From: Terribacillus aidingensis
Lineage (GTDB): Bacteria; Bacillota; Bacilli; Bacillales; Amphibacillaceae
NCBI RefSeq assembly: GCF_900215625.1
Contig: NZ_OBEK01000002.1
Span: forward strand, 480,676-544,675
DNA length: 64,000 bases
Direction of reading: 5' to 3'
The notes beneath the pieces were generated by a model. The model was not told where the DNA came from. It did not search any database and saw only the letters and a list, made by a program, of their open reading frames with translations. Below are positions 1 to 9,390 of this stretch, in pieces. Each line of letters opens with the position of its first letter. Position 1 is the first letter of the stretch. The position numbers were made by a program, and so were the translations under genes.

Positions 1-774
1 CTTCTGCTTTCCGCTTGCGGAAGTGCAAATAAAGCAGAAGAAGCAAGTGCTGCTAATAACAATCCAAATGCGAAAGAATTGGTGATTGGAACAGGGAATG
101 CCTACCAGCCATTTGTGTATTTGGACGAAAATGGAAATCTGACAGGTTATGAAAAAGCTGTTTTAGATGAAGTAGATAATCTGCTGCCACAGTATAAATT
201 CAAATACGAGTCATTTGAATTTAAAAACGTGCTGCCTGCATTGGATGCAAACAAAGTAGATTTAGCAGCACATCAATATGAAAATAACGAAGAAAGGCAA
301 GAAAAGTATTTATTTGGGACAGTCGGCTATACGGATTATACAAGTTATGTAGTCGTCGATGGAGATTCCAGAAATGATTTTCAAACGCTGGACGATCTGG
401 CAGGAAAGAAAGTGCACACATCAGCGGGAAGCAACTTTGCTTACCTTTTGGAGCAGTTCAACAAAGAGCACAACAATAAAATTGAAATTGTCTATGGAGA
501 TGGCGGAAATGAAGTACTCATAAATAATCTTCAAAATGGGACAGTGGATGCGGCGCTATTAACCAAATATGATGTCGATAAATTAAACAAACAATTCAGT
601 GCAAATCTCGTTACATCAGGGGAGCCTGTGAATGTTTCCAAAACATATTACCTCTTCCAAAAAGATAATACCAAACTTCAAAAGGAAATAGATGGAGCCT
701 TACAAGAATTAATTGACAACGGGAAATTGGCCGAGCTTTCAAAAGAATATCTTGGAGGAGACTTTACGAAATAG
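1..774 (+). CDS. amino acid ABC transporter substrate-binding lipoprotein (5' end outside window)
   Basis: This is the solute-binding lipoprotein of a polar amino acid importer. The reading frame is open from base 1, and the first visible residues LLLSACGS form the end of a lipoprotein signal peptide, with the lipidated Cys at bases 16-18. Only the start codon and the beginning of the signal peptide are missing. The mature part has the SBP-bac-3 pattern: an early GTGNAYQPF..DENG.LTGYE ligand-pocket segment, then a DLAAHQYENNEER stretch and a C-terminal ELIDNGKLAELSKEYLGGD. It is followed 11 bases later by the permease and then the ATPase, the usual order of TcyJ/TcyK-type cystine importers. 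Cystine or a related sulfur amino acid is the likely ligand by family resemblance, not proven. Confidence 0.9.
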   Translation, partial: LLLSACGSANKAEEASAANNNPNAKELVIGTGNAYQPFVYLDENGNLTGYEKAVLDEVDNLLPQYKFKYESFEFKNVLPALDANKVDLAAHQYENNEERQEKYLFGTVGYTDYTSYVVVDGDSRNDFQTLDDLAGKKVHTSAGSNFAYLLEQFNKEHNNKIEIVYGDGGNEVLINNLQNGTVDAALLTKYDVDKLNKQFSANLVTSGEPVNVSKTYYLFQKDNTKLQKEIDGALQELIDNGKLAELSKEYLGGDFTK

Positions 775-785
775 GAAGGAGCTCC

Positions 786-1502
786 GTGCATATGGATTTT
801 GATTTTGCATTTATGTTGGAAGCTTTCCTGGCTGCGCTGCATTATTTACCTACTACACTGCTATTAGGATTTCTGCCGCTCGTATTTGGCTCGGCTCTTG
901 GATTAGCCATCGCGCTGATACGTCACTATGAAATACCAATACTCGCCGTATTCTTTAAATGGTTTGTAACGATATTTAAGGCTGTACCAGTTGTGTTAAT
1001 TCTGCTCGTTTCCTATCTTGTTTTCTCAGACGTATTGGATAAAATAGCCAATTCCCTTGCCCTGTCTATTTCATTTCGTGATATCGATAGAAGGAGCATT
1101 GCTATTTTTGCACTCACTTTATACGCGACTAGCGGTTTATCAGAAATATTCAGAGGCGCTTTCGCTTCGATTCCAAAAGGGCAGATTGACGCAGCTTATT
1201 CCGTCGGCTTGACTACCTTGCAGGTTTTACGGAGAGTGATGATTCCGCAAGTTATTCCGCTGGCATTGCCTTTAGTGAATAATATGCTGATCAGTTTAAT
1301 CAAAGCTTCTTCTCTTGTCTCCATGGTATCTGTCGTAGATATTCTTAATGGTGCGGTAATTGAAGCAAATGTGAATTATCGTTATCTGGAAGCATATGTA
1401 GCCGTGTCGATTATTTACTGGGGAGTATGTGCGTCTATTGAAGCAGTAACAGCAGGATATGAGAAATACGCAAATAGAAACAGAAGGAGACAATTTGCAT
1501 GA
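786..1502 (+). CDS. amino acid ABC transporter permease
   Basis: Membrane subunit of the importer whose binding protein lies just upstream. It has about five hydrophobic segments and the HisM/GlnP-type EAA-loop region ([27 protein letters not shown]). At 238 aa it is normal length for TcyL/TcyM-like permeases. An AGGAAGGA ribosome site at 774-781 serves either GTG 786 or the in-frame ATG 792; the ATG spacing is also acceptable, so the first two residues are uncertain. Its stop codon overlaps the start of the ATPase (ATGA at 1499-1502), indicating translational coupling. Confidence 0.92.
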   Translation: MHMDFDFAFMLEAFLAALHYLPTTLLLGFLPLVFGSALGLAIALIRHYEIPILAVFFKWFVTIFKAVPVVLILLVSYLVFSDVLDKIANSLALSISFRDIDRRSIAIFALTLYATSGLSEIFRGAFASIPKGQIDAAYSVGLTTLQVLRRVMIPQVIPLALPLVNNMLISLIKASSLVSMVSVVDILNGAVIEANVNYRYLEAYVAVSIIYWGVCASIEAVTAGYEKYANRNRRRQFA

Positions 1503-2233
1503 TAGAAATCAAAGATATATCCAAATCCTTCGGTAAAAACGCTATTTTAAAGGGCATGAACGTAACGATCGAAAAAGGAGAAGTGGTCGTTATTTTAGGA
1601 CCGAGCGGCTCTGGAAAATCAACGTTCTTAAGGTGTATTAACTTTCTGGAAAGAGCTGATGCAGGGGAAATTAGCATCGGACAGACAAAAGTAGAATTCA
1701 AAAAAGCAAAATCGAAAGAAATACTGGCAGTGCGAAGGAAAACAGCGATGGTCTTTCAGCAATATGATCTTTTTCTTCATAAATCAGCTATTGAAAATGT
1801 CGTGGAAGGCCTTATTATTGCACGAAAAGAGCCAAAAGAAGAAGCTTACAAAAAAGGACTGGAATTATTAAGTAAAGTAGGTTTAAAGGATAAAAGAGAT
1901 GCTTACCCGCATCAATTATCAGGCGGACAGCAGCAGCGAGTCGGAATAGCTCGAGCACTTGCGCTAAATCCGGAAGTAATCCTATTCGATGAGCCAACAT
2001 CCGCATTAGATCCCGAATTAGTCGGAGAGACACTGGACGTGATAAAACATGTCGCACAAACCGGCGTGACGATGATTATCGTTACACATGAAATGAGTTT
2101 TGCTTATGAAATTGCGGATCGTGTCATCTTCATGGAAGATGGTGTAATAGTTGAACAAGGTTCACCAGAAGAATTATTTGAACAGACGAAGGAAGAAAGA
2201 ACAAAGCAATTTCTGGCTAGGTTTAGCAGATAG
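1499..2233 (+). CDS. amino acid ABC transporter ATP-binding protein
   Basis: Cytoplasmic ATPase that powers the importer. The 244-aa protein shows Walker [10 protein letters not shown], the Q-loop in MVFQQYDLF, the signature [15 protein letters not shown], Walker [13 protein letters not shown] and the switch His in VTHEMSFA. It resembles TcyN and GlnQ-type polar amino acid ATPases. The start overlaps the permease stop by four bases. A hairpin terminator follows directly, so this is the last gene of the three-gene operon. Confidence 0.95.
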   Translation: MIEIKDISKSFGKNAILKGMNVTIEKGEVVVILGPSGSGKSTFLRCINFLERADAGEISIGQTKVEFKKAKSKEILAVRRKTAMVFQQYDLFLHKSAIENVVEGLIIARKEPKEEAYKKGLELLSKVGLKDKRDAYPHQLSGGQQQRVGIARALALNPEVILFDEPTSALDPELVGETLDVIKHVAQTGVTMIIVTHEMSFAYEIADRVIFMEDGVIVEQGSPEELFEQTKEERTKQFLARFSR

Positions 2234-2240
2234 TGAACAA

Positions 2241-2272
2241 GCTGCGAAAGTACTATGAATCGCAGCTTTTTT
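2241..2272 (+). terminator. intrinsic terminator of amino acid ABC operon
   Basis: A 7-bp stem GCTGCGA / TCGCAGC (2241-2247 with 2260-2266) is followed by a T-run, eight bases after the ATPase stop. Confidence 0.8.
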
Positions 2273-2570
2273 CTTGTCTTTAGCGAAACGGTTCGTGCTG
2301 CTGTTGACATATGGGTCCGTGAAATTAGATGAGCGTTTTAACAATTATTCGTGGATCAAGTGTTATTGCAAAGGCATTCGTTTCAATAATTGTAATGGAA
2401 GCGGCTATGAACTTGTTCAAATCCAAGTGTAAAATGATAAACAGCTACTATGCGTCACTATGTCCATAGTCCCTCGTTCTCATGAAAGGTAAAATTAATT
2501 TACTGAATATCTCGATTATTCGCACAGGCGATAACGACAAATCGATTTTATCTTTTAAAAAGGGGATGGA
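2273..2570. other. intergenic region without a recognised gene
   Basis: About 300 bases separate the ABC operon terminator from the AGCS transporter. A TTGACA at 2304-2309 has no convincing -10 at the right distance. I see no riboswitch or T-box signature and no coding frame; the purine-rich ribosome site of the next gene starts at 2561. Confidence 0.5.
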
Positions 2571-2578
2571 GGATGTTT

Positions 2579-4072
2579 ATGGGAGATATAGTGAGTTGGC
2601 TGAATGGAATTGTTTGGAGTAACGCGCTCGTGGTTCTCATTCTTGGCGCAGGATTGATTTTTTCCTTTACTACTCGGTTTCTTCAAGTGAGGCACCTTAA
2701 AGATATGAGAAAGTTAATCTTTGATAAAGGGTCTAACTCTGGATTTTCAGCTTTTCAAGGATTAACGATGACACTTGCCAGCAGGGTTGGGATCGGGAAT
2801 ATTGCTGGTGTGGCAACTGCCATCGCTTTTGGCGGCCCGGGTGCTCTTTTTTGGATGTGGGTGATGGCCTTTCTAGGTGCGGCCACTTCCTTTGTGGAAA
2901 CAACACTTGCACAAGTATATAAAGGAAAAGATCAAGGGCAATTACGTGGGGGACCGCCTTTTTATATTGAAAAGGGATTAAAGCTGAAATGGGTAGCAGT
3001 TGTTTATGCAGGCGTGACAGTACTTGCACAAGGAACTCTGCTGCCTCCTTTACAAGCAAACATGGTTGCTGGAGGAGTTGAAAACGCATTTGGTATTCAG
3101 CCGATGATAACTGGCAGCGTATTGGTTCTCGTATTAGCTGCTATTATTTTCGGTGGTGTGAAGCGAATTGCTAAATTTGCACAAATTGTTGTTCCATTCA
3201 TGGCAATCGGATATATTGGCGTTTGTTTTATTGTATTGGGTGCGAATATCTCTGAAGTTCCGCACATGTTCACCATGGTAATTGGAAGCGCTTTAGGAAT
3301 GGACGCAACCTTTGGCGGCATTATCGGTGCTGCTATTTCTTGGGGAATTCAAAGAGGTCTTTACTCAAATGCAGCAGGGGTAGGCAGTGAAATATACGGA
3401 GCAGCGGCAGTTGAGGTGTCTCACCCTGCAAAACAAGGGTTAATTCAATCTTTTGCGGTTTACGTGGATACACTCCTTGTTTGTACAGCTACCGGGTTTA
3501 TGATTCTTATCACGGGCATGTATAATGTTGTTCCGGACGGAATGAAACCACTTGTAACCAATATAGCAGAGGTGGAACCAGGAACCGTTTATACACAAAG
3601 AGCGATTGAGTCTGTGTTACCAGGATTTGGTGCGCCGTTTATCGCAATTGCCGTTTTATTCTTTGCGTTTACAACAATTGTTGCCTACTATTATAGTGCG
3701 GAAACTTGTCTTTCTTATATTCTTGGTGAGAAGAAGAAGGTAGTGGCCAAATTGCTTTTAAAGGTACTCGTATTGGGTGCTGTTTTTTATGGAAGTGCCA
3801 ACGCAGCAGAACTTGTCTGGGGCCTGGGGGATTTAGGACTTGGTAGCATGGGCTGGATCAACATCATCATTATCTTGTTCCTATCAAAACAAGCAATTGG
3901 GGTTCTAAAAGATTATGAGGTGCAAAAGAAAAACGGATTAGATCCCGTGTTTACTCCTGTTAAATTAGGGATTACCGGAGCAGATTATTGGGAAAAGGAG
4001 TATAAATATTCCGAACACTATAATCAACTAAAGAATGAAGCAGAGGATAAATCAACAAAGTCATCCATTTGA
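2579..4072 (+). CDS. sodium:alanine/glycine symporter, AGCS family
   Basis: Secondary transporter that imports alanine or glycine with sodium. The family signature is clear near the N-terminus (WLNGIVWSNALVVLILGAG, then FQGLTMTLASRVGIGNIAGVATAIAFGGPGALFWMW), followed by the conserved RGLYSNAAGVGSEIYGAAA segment. There are about ten hydrophobic segments and a charged cytoplasmic tail; the 497-aa length is typical. Two starts are possible: ATG 2573 after AGGGGA (2561-2566) or ATG 2579 after GGAGG (2568-2572), each with six-base spacing; the second is chosen because GGAGG is the stronger site. Monocistronic as far as can be seen. Confidence 0.9.
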   Translation: MGDIVSWLNGIVWSNALVVLILGAGLIFSFTTRFLQVRHLKDMRKLIFDKGSNSGFSAFQGLTMTLASRVGIGNIAGVATAIAFGGPGALFWMWVMAFLGAATSFVETTLAQVYKGKDQGQLRGGPPFYIEKGLKLKWVAVVYAGVTVLAQGTLLPPLQANMVAGGVENAFGIQPMITGSVLVLVLAAIIFGGVKRIAKFAQIVVPFMAIGYIGVCFIVLGANISEVPHMFTMVIGSALGMDATFGGIIGAAISWGIQRGLYSNAAGVGSEIYGAAAVEVSHPAKQGLIQSFAVYVDTLLVCTATGFMILITGMYNVVPDGMKPLVTNIAEVEPGTVYTQRAIESVLPGFGAPFIAIAVLFFAFTTIVAYYYSAETCLSYILGEKKKVVAKLLLKVLVLGAVFYGSANAAELVWGLGDLGLGSMGWINIIIILFLSKQAIGVLKDYEVQKKNGLDPVFTPVKLGITGADYWEKEYKYSEHYNQLKNEAEDKSTKSSI

Positions 4073-4172
4073 TTGATTATCACAGTATCGTTATAGTTAT
4101 TTGAATACTAGAAAAAAACACAAACTATGCATTTTAGGCAGAAGCAATGTAAGCAGAAAGGAAGCGTATTAT

Positions 4173-4850
4173 ATGGCAGGAAATGTTGTTATAACGGGTG
4201 CAGGAAGTGGTTTAGGCGCTTCTTTAGCTAAAAAATATTCTGATTCTGGATATCATGTTTGTTTACTCGGACGAACGAAAACAAAGCTGCTGCGAACAGC
4301 TGAAACATTAAGCAATGATTATTCAATCTACGTAGTGGATGTTTCTTCAAAGAAAGACGTAGCGAGGGTTTTCCAGCTCATAAAGGAAGAAGCCGGACCA
4401 ATTGATCTGTTGTTTAATAATGCGGGCATCGGGGTCTTCGACTTAGCGAAAAACATATCCGAAGAAAGCGTTCATCAAATGATAGATATTAATCTAAAAG
4501 GAACGATATTTTGTACGCAAGAAGTACTCCATGACATGATAGAGAGGAACCAGGGCGCAATCGTGAACATTGTGTCGCTATCAGGTAAAAGAGGAAAGGC
4601 TACAGAATCGGTTTACAGTGCAAGTAAGTTTGGTGTCAGAGGATTTACAGAAAGTATAAAAGACGAATTAAAAGATACAGGCATTAAAGTATTTGCAGCT
4701 TATATGGGTAACATGAAAACTGCATTATGGGGAGAAGAAGATATAGAAGAGAAGTATATGCATCCGGATGACGTAGCAAACATCATCATAGATATGATGA
4801 AACCGAGGAAGCATATTGCAGTTGATGAAGTGATGATTAGAAATGATTAA
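4173..4850 (+). CDS. short-chain dehydrogenase/reductase, unknown substrate
   Basis: Classical NAD(P)-dependent SDR of 225 aa. The cofactor loop TGAGSGLG lies at residues 8-15, NNAG follows in the middle, and the catalytic Ser (NIVSLSG) and YSASK pair are intact. The frame is open upstream to 4101, but ATG 4173 is preferred: AGAAAGGAAG ends eight bases before it and MAGNVVITGAG is the normal SDR N-terminus. It stands alone between the symporter and a terminator, so context does not reveal the substrate. A resemblance to YqjQ/YueD-like small SDRs is general only. Confidence 0.88.
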   Translation: MAGNVVITGAGSGLGASLAKKYSDSGYHVCLLGRTKTKLLRTAETLSNDYSIYVVDVSSKKDVARVFQLIKEEAGPIDLLFNNAGIGVFDLAKNISEESVHQMIDINLKGTIFCTQEVLHDMIERNQGAIVNIVSLSGKRGKATESVYSASKFGVRGFTESIKDELKDTGIKVFAAYMGNMKTALWGEEDIEEKYMHPDDVANIIIDMMKPRKHIAVDEVMIRND

Positions 4851-4857
4851 GATAAAT

Positions 4858-4898
4858 GAAAGGGTTCAGTTCTATAAGCTATAGATCTGAACCCTTTC
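4858..4898. terminator. terminator after SDR
   Basis: A 12-bp perfect stem GAAAGGGTTCAG / CTGAACCCTTTC (4858-4869 with 4887-4898) encloses a smaller CTATA/TATAG hairpin. The T-tract is weak on the plus strand (ATTCGTCTTTG), and the minus side is similarly T-rich. Confidence 0.7.
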
Positions 4899-5153
4899 AT
4901 TCGTCTTTGTAACGATTAAGTCTATAAGATTGTATGTACAAATATAAAGCTAATTTATACGATGTTCTTTTTATATAGTTTCTTTGACAATTGTATGGAG
5001 TAGATGGGCAGTTACAAGTATTTGAAGAATTTATTATTTAGTCGGTTATGTGCGGCACTTCCCAATTTTTTCACACGAATAAAAAATGCGGGACAAAACA
5101 GGTAATGCTGCCTGAAAACTACGACGTCTTCAACAAAACAAAGATGCAGTGAA
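4899..5153. other. intergenic region, nothing recognised
   Basis: AT-rich spacer between the SDR terminator and the truncated phosphoesterase on the other strand. No coding frame, RNA or repeat was recognised. Confidence 0.5.
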
Positions 5154-5625
5154 TTAAACTCTTCCCGTTTTCAATGCTCTAGCCCAATCTAAGCGACCCT
5201 TTCTTTCACTTTCGATAATTGCTTCGTCTCGATTATAAGGGATATCCAATTGCTCAATTATCCAATCTTCTTCTTGCTTCGTAACAATCGTATAATTAGC
5301 AAAAGGAGTACCTGACTGCATTTTGTGATAGATTGGTAGTTCATCTTCATAAGCCGGCAGTCCAACACTTCCTGGATTAATAATTATTTGGTCATTCGGA
5401 AGATAAACAACTCTTGGTATATGTGTATGCGCACAAAAAATAAGCCTTTGAGAAACATCATTTACTTCATTCAGTATAGCTTCTGTTTCTTTAAGCATTA
5501 ATCCATTTGAGCTCATATCTTCTAACAAATAAGCTTTATCATCTGTCGGTGTGCCATGACAAAAAAAGAAATCATCTGTTTGCAAAATATTAGGCAGATT
5601 AGAAATCCACGTTTGAAAGACTGGT
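5154..5625 (-). pseudogene. 5'-truncated metallophosphoesterase
   Basis: C-terminal half of a calcineurin-like (YfcE/MJ0936-type) phosphoesterase. The visible protein has FCHGTP, FCAHTHIPRV and INPGSVGLPAYED, which are the third to fifth metal-site blocks of the family. The N-terminal D-x-H and GD-x-x-D blocks that hold the other metal ligands are absent. A TTG at 5585 is the only possible start, but family-like sequence (QTWISNLPNIL) continues upstream of it to about 5620, where the frame runs into unrelated DNA and a stop. No ribosome site precedes it. The missing half means no active enzyme is expected. The breakpoint coincides with the start of another gene fragment on the plus strand. 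Confidence 0.8.
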
Positions 5626-5778
5626 GCGGGTCCGAATCAAGTGAGACAATATGGCGTATTTGATTATGGTGATAAGGTGCTGGGTGTGAAGACTACCCCA
5701 GGGTTAGCTAATGAAAGATTAAAAGTGCAAAGTATTCAAGAAGTTAGTAAAGGTGAGTTAAACGAAGTATTTAAATAG
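5617..5778 (+). pseudogene. C-terminal fragment of an unidentified protein, possibly a polymorphic toxin
   Basis: An open frame from a TGA at 5614 to TAG at 5776 encodes KTGAGPNQVRQYGVFDYGD and then VLGVKTTPGLANERLKVQSI. It has no start codon or ribosome site, so it is the tail of a gene whose 5' part has been lost. The TGAGPN..YGVFDYGDK composition resembles C-terminal domains of secreted toxin proteins, but that is only an impression. It begins exactly where the truncated phosphoesterase on the other strand ends. Confidence 0.5.
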
Positions 5779-5950
5779 TACAAGTGAGGTAGAAAGCCTA
5801 AACCTGTTTAATATCTCTGAACTGTACTTTTCAGGGACTTTATAATACACATTTTTATACATTAGAAAAAACAGAGAGCGAATACCTTGTATGGTCCCAG
5901 CCTCTTTCAATACAATAAAGAAGGAGTATGAGAAGAGAGCAGGTGGCGTA

Positions 5951-6955
5951 ATGAAGCTTAGTATATTAGATCAGGCACCGATTAGGAGAGGAGCTACGCC
6001 GGAAGAAGCGTTGCGGGAGAGCGTTGAATTAGCGCAGCATGCAGAGAAACTTGGCTATGAGCGTTATTGGTTTGCGGAGCATCATAATACAAATGGATTG
6101 GTGAGTGTGGCCCCGGAAATTATGGCAACGCGGATTGCCAGTGCGACGAATACAATTAAAGTTGGAACTGGCGGTGTGTTGCTGCCGCAATATAGTCCGC
6201 TAAAGGTAGCGGAAACGTTTCATACGTTGGCTGGTCTGTTTCCCGGACGAGTTGATCTAGGCGTTGGCAGGTCGCCAGGAGGGACAGAACAGACGAGAAG
6301 CGCTTTAACTGATGGCGCAGAAAGCGGAATGGGAGAGTTTCCAAGAAAATTGGCGGAGCTGCAAGGCTTTCTGTACAACACATTACCTCGCGAGCATCCT
6401 TATCGCTCAGTAAAAGCATCTCCTCGCATAAAGGAAGCAGCGCCGTTATGGGTACTCGGCTTATCAGAAGGAAGTGCAAAGCGGGCAGCTGACTTGGGTA
6501 TCGGTTTTGTATTCGGTCATTTCATTAGTCCCGCCAAACCGAAAGCAATGCCCTTATATAAGGAAACATTCCGTCCGTCGAAAACGAGAAAAACGCCATA
6601 TGGTATTGTTTGTATTTTTGTCGTGTGTGCAGAAACCGAGGAAGCAGCAGAAGCATTAGCGGAAAGTCAGGACCATTGGCTGCTTAGTGTCGGGAAAGGA
6701 CGCGATACGCAAATCCCATCTCCCGAACTGATAAGCAAGCGCGAACTAACCGAAACGGATAAAGAGGCGATACGTAAAAACCGCAAACGCTGTGTAATTG
6801 GAACGCCGGAAAAGGTGAGAATAGAGCTGCAAAGGCTGCAAGAAGTTTATCAAGCGGATGAGTTTATGCTGATTACCAATATTCATGATAAAGAAGCAAA
6901 ATGGCGATCATATGAACTAATTAAACAAGAAGTTGACAATAATATTATTATGTAA
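5951..6955 (+). CDS. LLM-class flavin-dependent oxidoreductase (luciferase-like)
   Basis: Member of the bacterial luciferase-like monooxygenase family (MsnO8/YceB type), which uses reduced flavin. Landmarks are LSILDQAP at the N-terminus, ERYWFAEHHNTNGLVSVAPEI (the family's first conserved block), KVGTGGVLLPQYSPLKVAE and GRVDLGVGRSPGG. The frame is open from 5891, but MKLSILDQ at ATG 5951 is the family start, with AGGTGG at 5941-5946. The resulting 334 aa matches the family. A TATAAT at 5841-5846 could be its -10, though no good -35 is visible. The physiological substrate is unknown. Confidence 0.88.
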   Translation: MKLSILDQAPIRRGATPEEALRESVELAQHAEKLGYERYWFAEHHNTNGLVSVAPEIMATRIASATNTIKVGTGGVLLPQYSPLKVAETFHTLAGLFPGRVDLGVGRSPGGTEQTRSALTDGAESGMGEFPRKLAELQGFLYNTLPREHPYRSVKASPRIKEAAPLWVLGLSEGSAKRAADLGIGFVFGHFISPAKPKAMPLYKETFRPSKTRKTPYGIVCIFVVCAETEEAAEALAESQDHWLLSVGKGRDTQIPSPELISKRELTETDKEAIRKNRKRCVIGTPEKVRIELQRLQEVYQADEFMLITNIHDKEAKWRSYELIKQEVDNNIIM

Positions 6956-7039
6956 ACACAGATTTATAAGTTAGATATGTTTATAACAGAGACTTAAACA
7001 ATTCAAAATAATGCATATGGATTTAATGGCATCAGACTG

Positions 7040-7089
7040 ATCACCTTTAAAAAGATACACTCACAAGTATCGATTTAGAGGTGATTTTA
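7040..7089 (+). terminator. probable terminator after luciferase-like gene
   Basis: Long imperfect hairpin: ATCACCT (7040-7046) pairs with AGGTGAT (7079-7085), and an inner GATAC/GTATC extends it. TTTTAT follows. Confidence 0.5.
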
Positions 7090-7246
7090 TAAGGAAGATG
7101 GTTTCTTTCCATTCTTCAGTAAAGTGAGATAAAAACATCTACGTATCCGTATAGTTGAGTAGGTATACTTGTCATATTTCTAACTTTTTTTCACTATGTA
7201 AAAACAATATTTTATAAGCATTTAATAACCAAAGGGGGGAGTTGGA

Positions 7247-7714
7247 TTGGAGACAGAAATACATTTCAGAACGGCTACTGAAGAAGATTTGAGCAGTATT
7301 GTTGCGATGCTTGCAGACGATGTTTTGGGGAAGGAACGTGAGTGTTATGAGGATCCGCTGCCACTTAGTTACATAAAGGCATTTCAAGCTATTGTTTCTG
7401 ACTCGAATAACGAACTAGTGGTGGCTTGTTACGGCAATAAAGTGATTGGGGTAGAACAGATTACTTTTACTCCTTATTTAACGCATCAAGGAGGATGGAG
7501 AGCTACGATTGAAGGAGTAAGAACTTTGGCTTCGGTAAGAGGAAGCGGTGTAGGAACGCAACTAATAAACTGGGCGATCCAACGTGCTAAAGAACGTGAT
7601 TGTCATGTAATACAATTGACAACGGATAAAAAAAGACCGAATGCGTTAAGGTTCTATGAACGATTAGGCTTTAAAGCAACGCATGAAGGTTTAAAGCTAA
7701 AACTTGATAAATAA
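7247..7714 (+). CDS. GNAT family N-acetyltransferase
   Basis: Acetyl-CoA-dependent N-acetyltransferase of 155 aa. The acetyl-CoA loop is visible as RGSGVGTQLINWAIQRAKE (motif R-x-x-G-x-G), followed by VIQLTTDKKRPNALRFYERLGF, the standard C-terminal strand and helix. Translation starts at TTG 7247, five bases after the strong AAGGGGGGAG at 7232-7241; METEIHFRTATEEDL is a typical GNAT beginning. The acceptor is unknown. The gene is monocistronic and convergent with msrA. Confidence 0.88.
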   Translation: METEIHFRTATEEDLSSIVAMLADDVLGKERECYEDPLPLSYIKAFQAIVSDSNNELVVACYGNKVIGVEQITFTPYLTHQGGWRATIEGVRTLASVRGSGVGTQLINWAIQRAKERDCHVIQLTTDKKRPNALRFYERLGFKATHEGLKLKLDK

Positions 7715-7763
7715 TTACCGGGGAGATAATAGGCTCTGCATGTCAATTAAGAACAAAGTACTG

Positions 7764-7802
7764 GCAGGTATCTCTGACATTCAGGAGGTACCTGCACTTT
7801 TT
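7764..7802. terminator. terminator between GNAT gene and msrA
   Basis: Stem GCAGGTA / TACCTGC (7764-7770 with 7789-7795) followed by ACTTTTTC. Confidence 0.7.
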
Positions 7803-7820
7803 CAATTACTGGATATACTA

Positions 7821-8351
7821 TCAGTTGTTCCAATGCTCTTCAATAAAGTCATCACGGCCGGATTTTGCACGGTCTTCTTCATAAGCCTCTGTTTCTTTTT
7901 TATAGAAGTCCTGGTGATAGTCCTCGGCAGGATAGAAAGCGGCTGCCGGCAAAATTTCTGTTACAATCGGCTGTTTGAATTTACCGCTTTCTTCAAGTGC
8001 TTTCTTAGAAAAGTGCGCTAATTCTTGTTGTGCAGCATCATGATAGAAGATGGCAGTCCGATACTGATCGCCGCGATCATGGAATTGACCGCCTGCATCT
8101 GTAGGGTCGATTTGCGGCCAGTATAGGTCTAATATTTGCTGGTACGCTATTTTTGTTGGGTCGTATGTGATTTCGACAGCTTCATAATGACCTGTTGTCC
8201 CTGTTTTTACTTGTTCGTATGTCGGATTTTCGACATGGCCTCCTGTGTAGCCGGAGATAACCGATTCTACGCCGTCCCATTGGTCAAACGGCTTTACCAT
8301 ACACCAGAAGCATCCTCCTGCGAATGTTGCTTTAGCAAAGTTTGTTGTCAT
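7821..8351 (-). CDS. msrA: peptide-methionine (S)-S-oxide reductase MsrA
   Basis: Repairs methionine-S-sulfoxide in proteins with reducing power from thioredoxin. The catalytic block [11 protein letters not shown] is at residues 8-18, so the GCFWC nucleophile Cys is present, with [16 protein letters not shown] and the [23 protein letters not shown] block downstream. At 176 aa it is a stand-alone MsrA without an MsrB domain. AAAGGAG precedes the ATG at good distance. A second MsrA, fused to MsrB, is encoded at 59360-60313 in this window. Confidence 0.96.
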   Translation of the reverse strand: MTTNFAKATFAGGCFWCMVKPFDQWDGVESVISGYTGGHVENPTYEQVKTGTTGHYEAVEITYDPTKIAYQQILDLYWPQIDPTDAGGQFHDRGDQYRTAIFYHDAAQQELAHFSKKALEESGKFKQPIVTEILPAAAFYPAEDYHQDFYKKETEAYEEDRAKSGRDDFIEEHWNN

Positions 8352-8464
8352 CGTTTCTAGCTCCTTTCTGGTGTTCCTATGACTTATTTTACCCCATTTA
8401 ATCTGCTTGTACTAGTATGGTAAACTAGAAGGATGAAAGATATGAAGGAGACAAAGGTATCATT

Positions 8465-9352
8465 ATGAAAAATCATATATTATTAGTAGATGGCATGGCA
8501 ATTTTGTTCCGTGCATTTCACGCTACTGCTTACCGCAATTATTTTATGGTAAATTCGAAAGGCATGCCGACCAACGGCTTGCATGGCTTTATTCGCCACT
8601 TAGCTGCGGCAGTCGATCATTTTGAGCCGACACATGTTGCTGCCTGCTGGGATATGGGTTCGAAAACGTTCCGCAGTGAGATGCTGGATACGTATAAAGG
8701 AAACCGCGAAGCACCGCCTGTTGAGTTAATCCCGCAATTTGATGCAGTTAAGCAAGTTGCTGCAGGATACGGTATTCCGAATATTGGTCTGAAAGGTTAT
8801 GAAGCAGATGACTGCATTGGCACATTGGCTTGTTTGTATGCAGAAGAAGGGCATCATGTGACAGTTCTTACTGGTGACCAAGACATGCTGCAGCTTGTTC
8901 GTCCGAATGTAGATATTGCCATCATGCGAAAAGGCGAGGGCAATTATGAAGTATTTCAGGAAAACAGTTTCTTTGAACAAAAAGGCCTGACACCTGCCCA
9001 AATTATTGACATGAAGGGCTTGATGGGCGATAGCTCGGATAACTACCCAGGTGTAAAAGGTATTGGCGAAAAAACAGCGATTAAGCTGCTTACACAATAT
9101 GCAACAATTGATCAGCTGCTGGAAAATCTAGAAGAACTGCCCAATGGCGTTAGAAAGAAAATTGAATCAGACTTAGATAATTTGCACTTAAGCAGAAAGC
9201 TTGCAGCCATCCATTGTGAAGTGCCAATCAGCTGTTCACTTGAAGATGCGAAATGGGAAGTAGACGAGAAGCAGAAACAGGCAATGCTTGAGGAATTTGA
9301 ATTAATGAAGCTGAGCCGTTTGCTGCGTCCGGCTGACAGTGTGACAAACTAA
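8465..9352 (+). CDS. ypcP: 5'-3' exonuclease (YpcP-like flap nuclease)
   Basis: Stand-alone homologue of the 5' nuclease domain of DNA polymerase I. The 295-aa protein shows LLVDGMAILFRAFHA at the N-terminus, CWDMGSKTFRSEMLDTYKGNRE, the metal-site YEADDCIGTLA, VTVLTGDQDMLQLV and MGDSSDNYPGVKGIGEKTA with the helix-hairpin-helix. These Asp clusters bind the two metal ions. In B. subtilis YpcP serves primer removal and repair. ATG 8465 is preceded by AAAGG. It is divergent from msrA and convergent with gltC. Confidence 0.93.
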   Translation: MKNHILLVDGMAILFRAFHATAYRNYFMVNSKGMPTNGLHGFIRHLAAAVDHFEPTHVAACWDMGSKTFRSEMLDTYKGNREAPPVELIPQFDAVKQVAAGYGIPNIGLKGYEADDCIGTLACLYAEEGHHVTVLTGDQDMLQLVRPNVDIAIMRKGEGNYEVFQENSFFEQKGLTPAQIIDMKGLMGDSSDNYPGVKGIGEKTAIKLLTQYATIDQLLENLEELPNGVRKKIESDLDNLHLSRKLAAIHCEVPISCSLEDAKWEVDEKQKQAMLEEFELMKLSRLLRPADSVTN

Positions 9353-9390
9353 AAAGAGTAACTGTGCATCTTGCACAATTACTCTTTTTT
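9351..9390. terminator. bidirectional terminator, ypcP / gltC
   Basis: Stem AAAAAGAGTAA / TTACTCTTTTTT with an inner GTGCA/TGCAC hairpin, with A-runs and T-runs on both sides. It serves the convergent genes. Confidence 0.85.

Noticed and set aside
2304-2330. TTGACA as promoter of the AGCS gene
   Set aside because: The hexamer at the right spacing matches TATAAT at only three positions and lies 240 bases upstream.
7704-8021. 105-codon plus-strand frame
   Set aside because: It is antisense to the C-terminal part of msrA and begins inside the GNAT stop region without a ribosome site.
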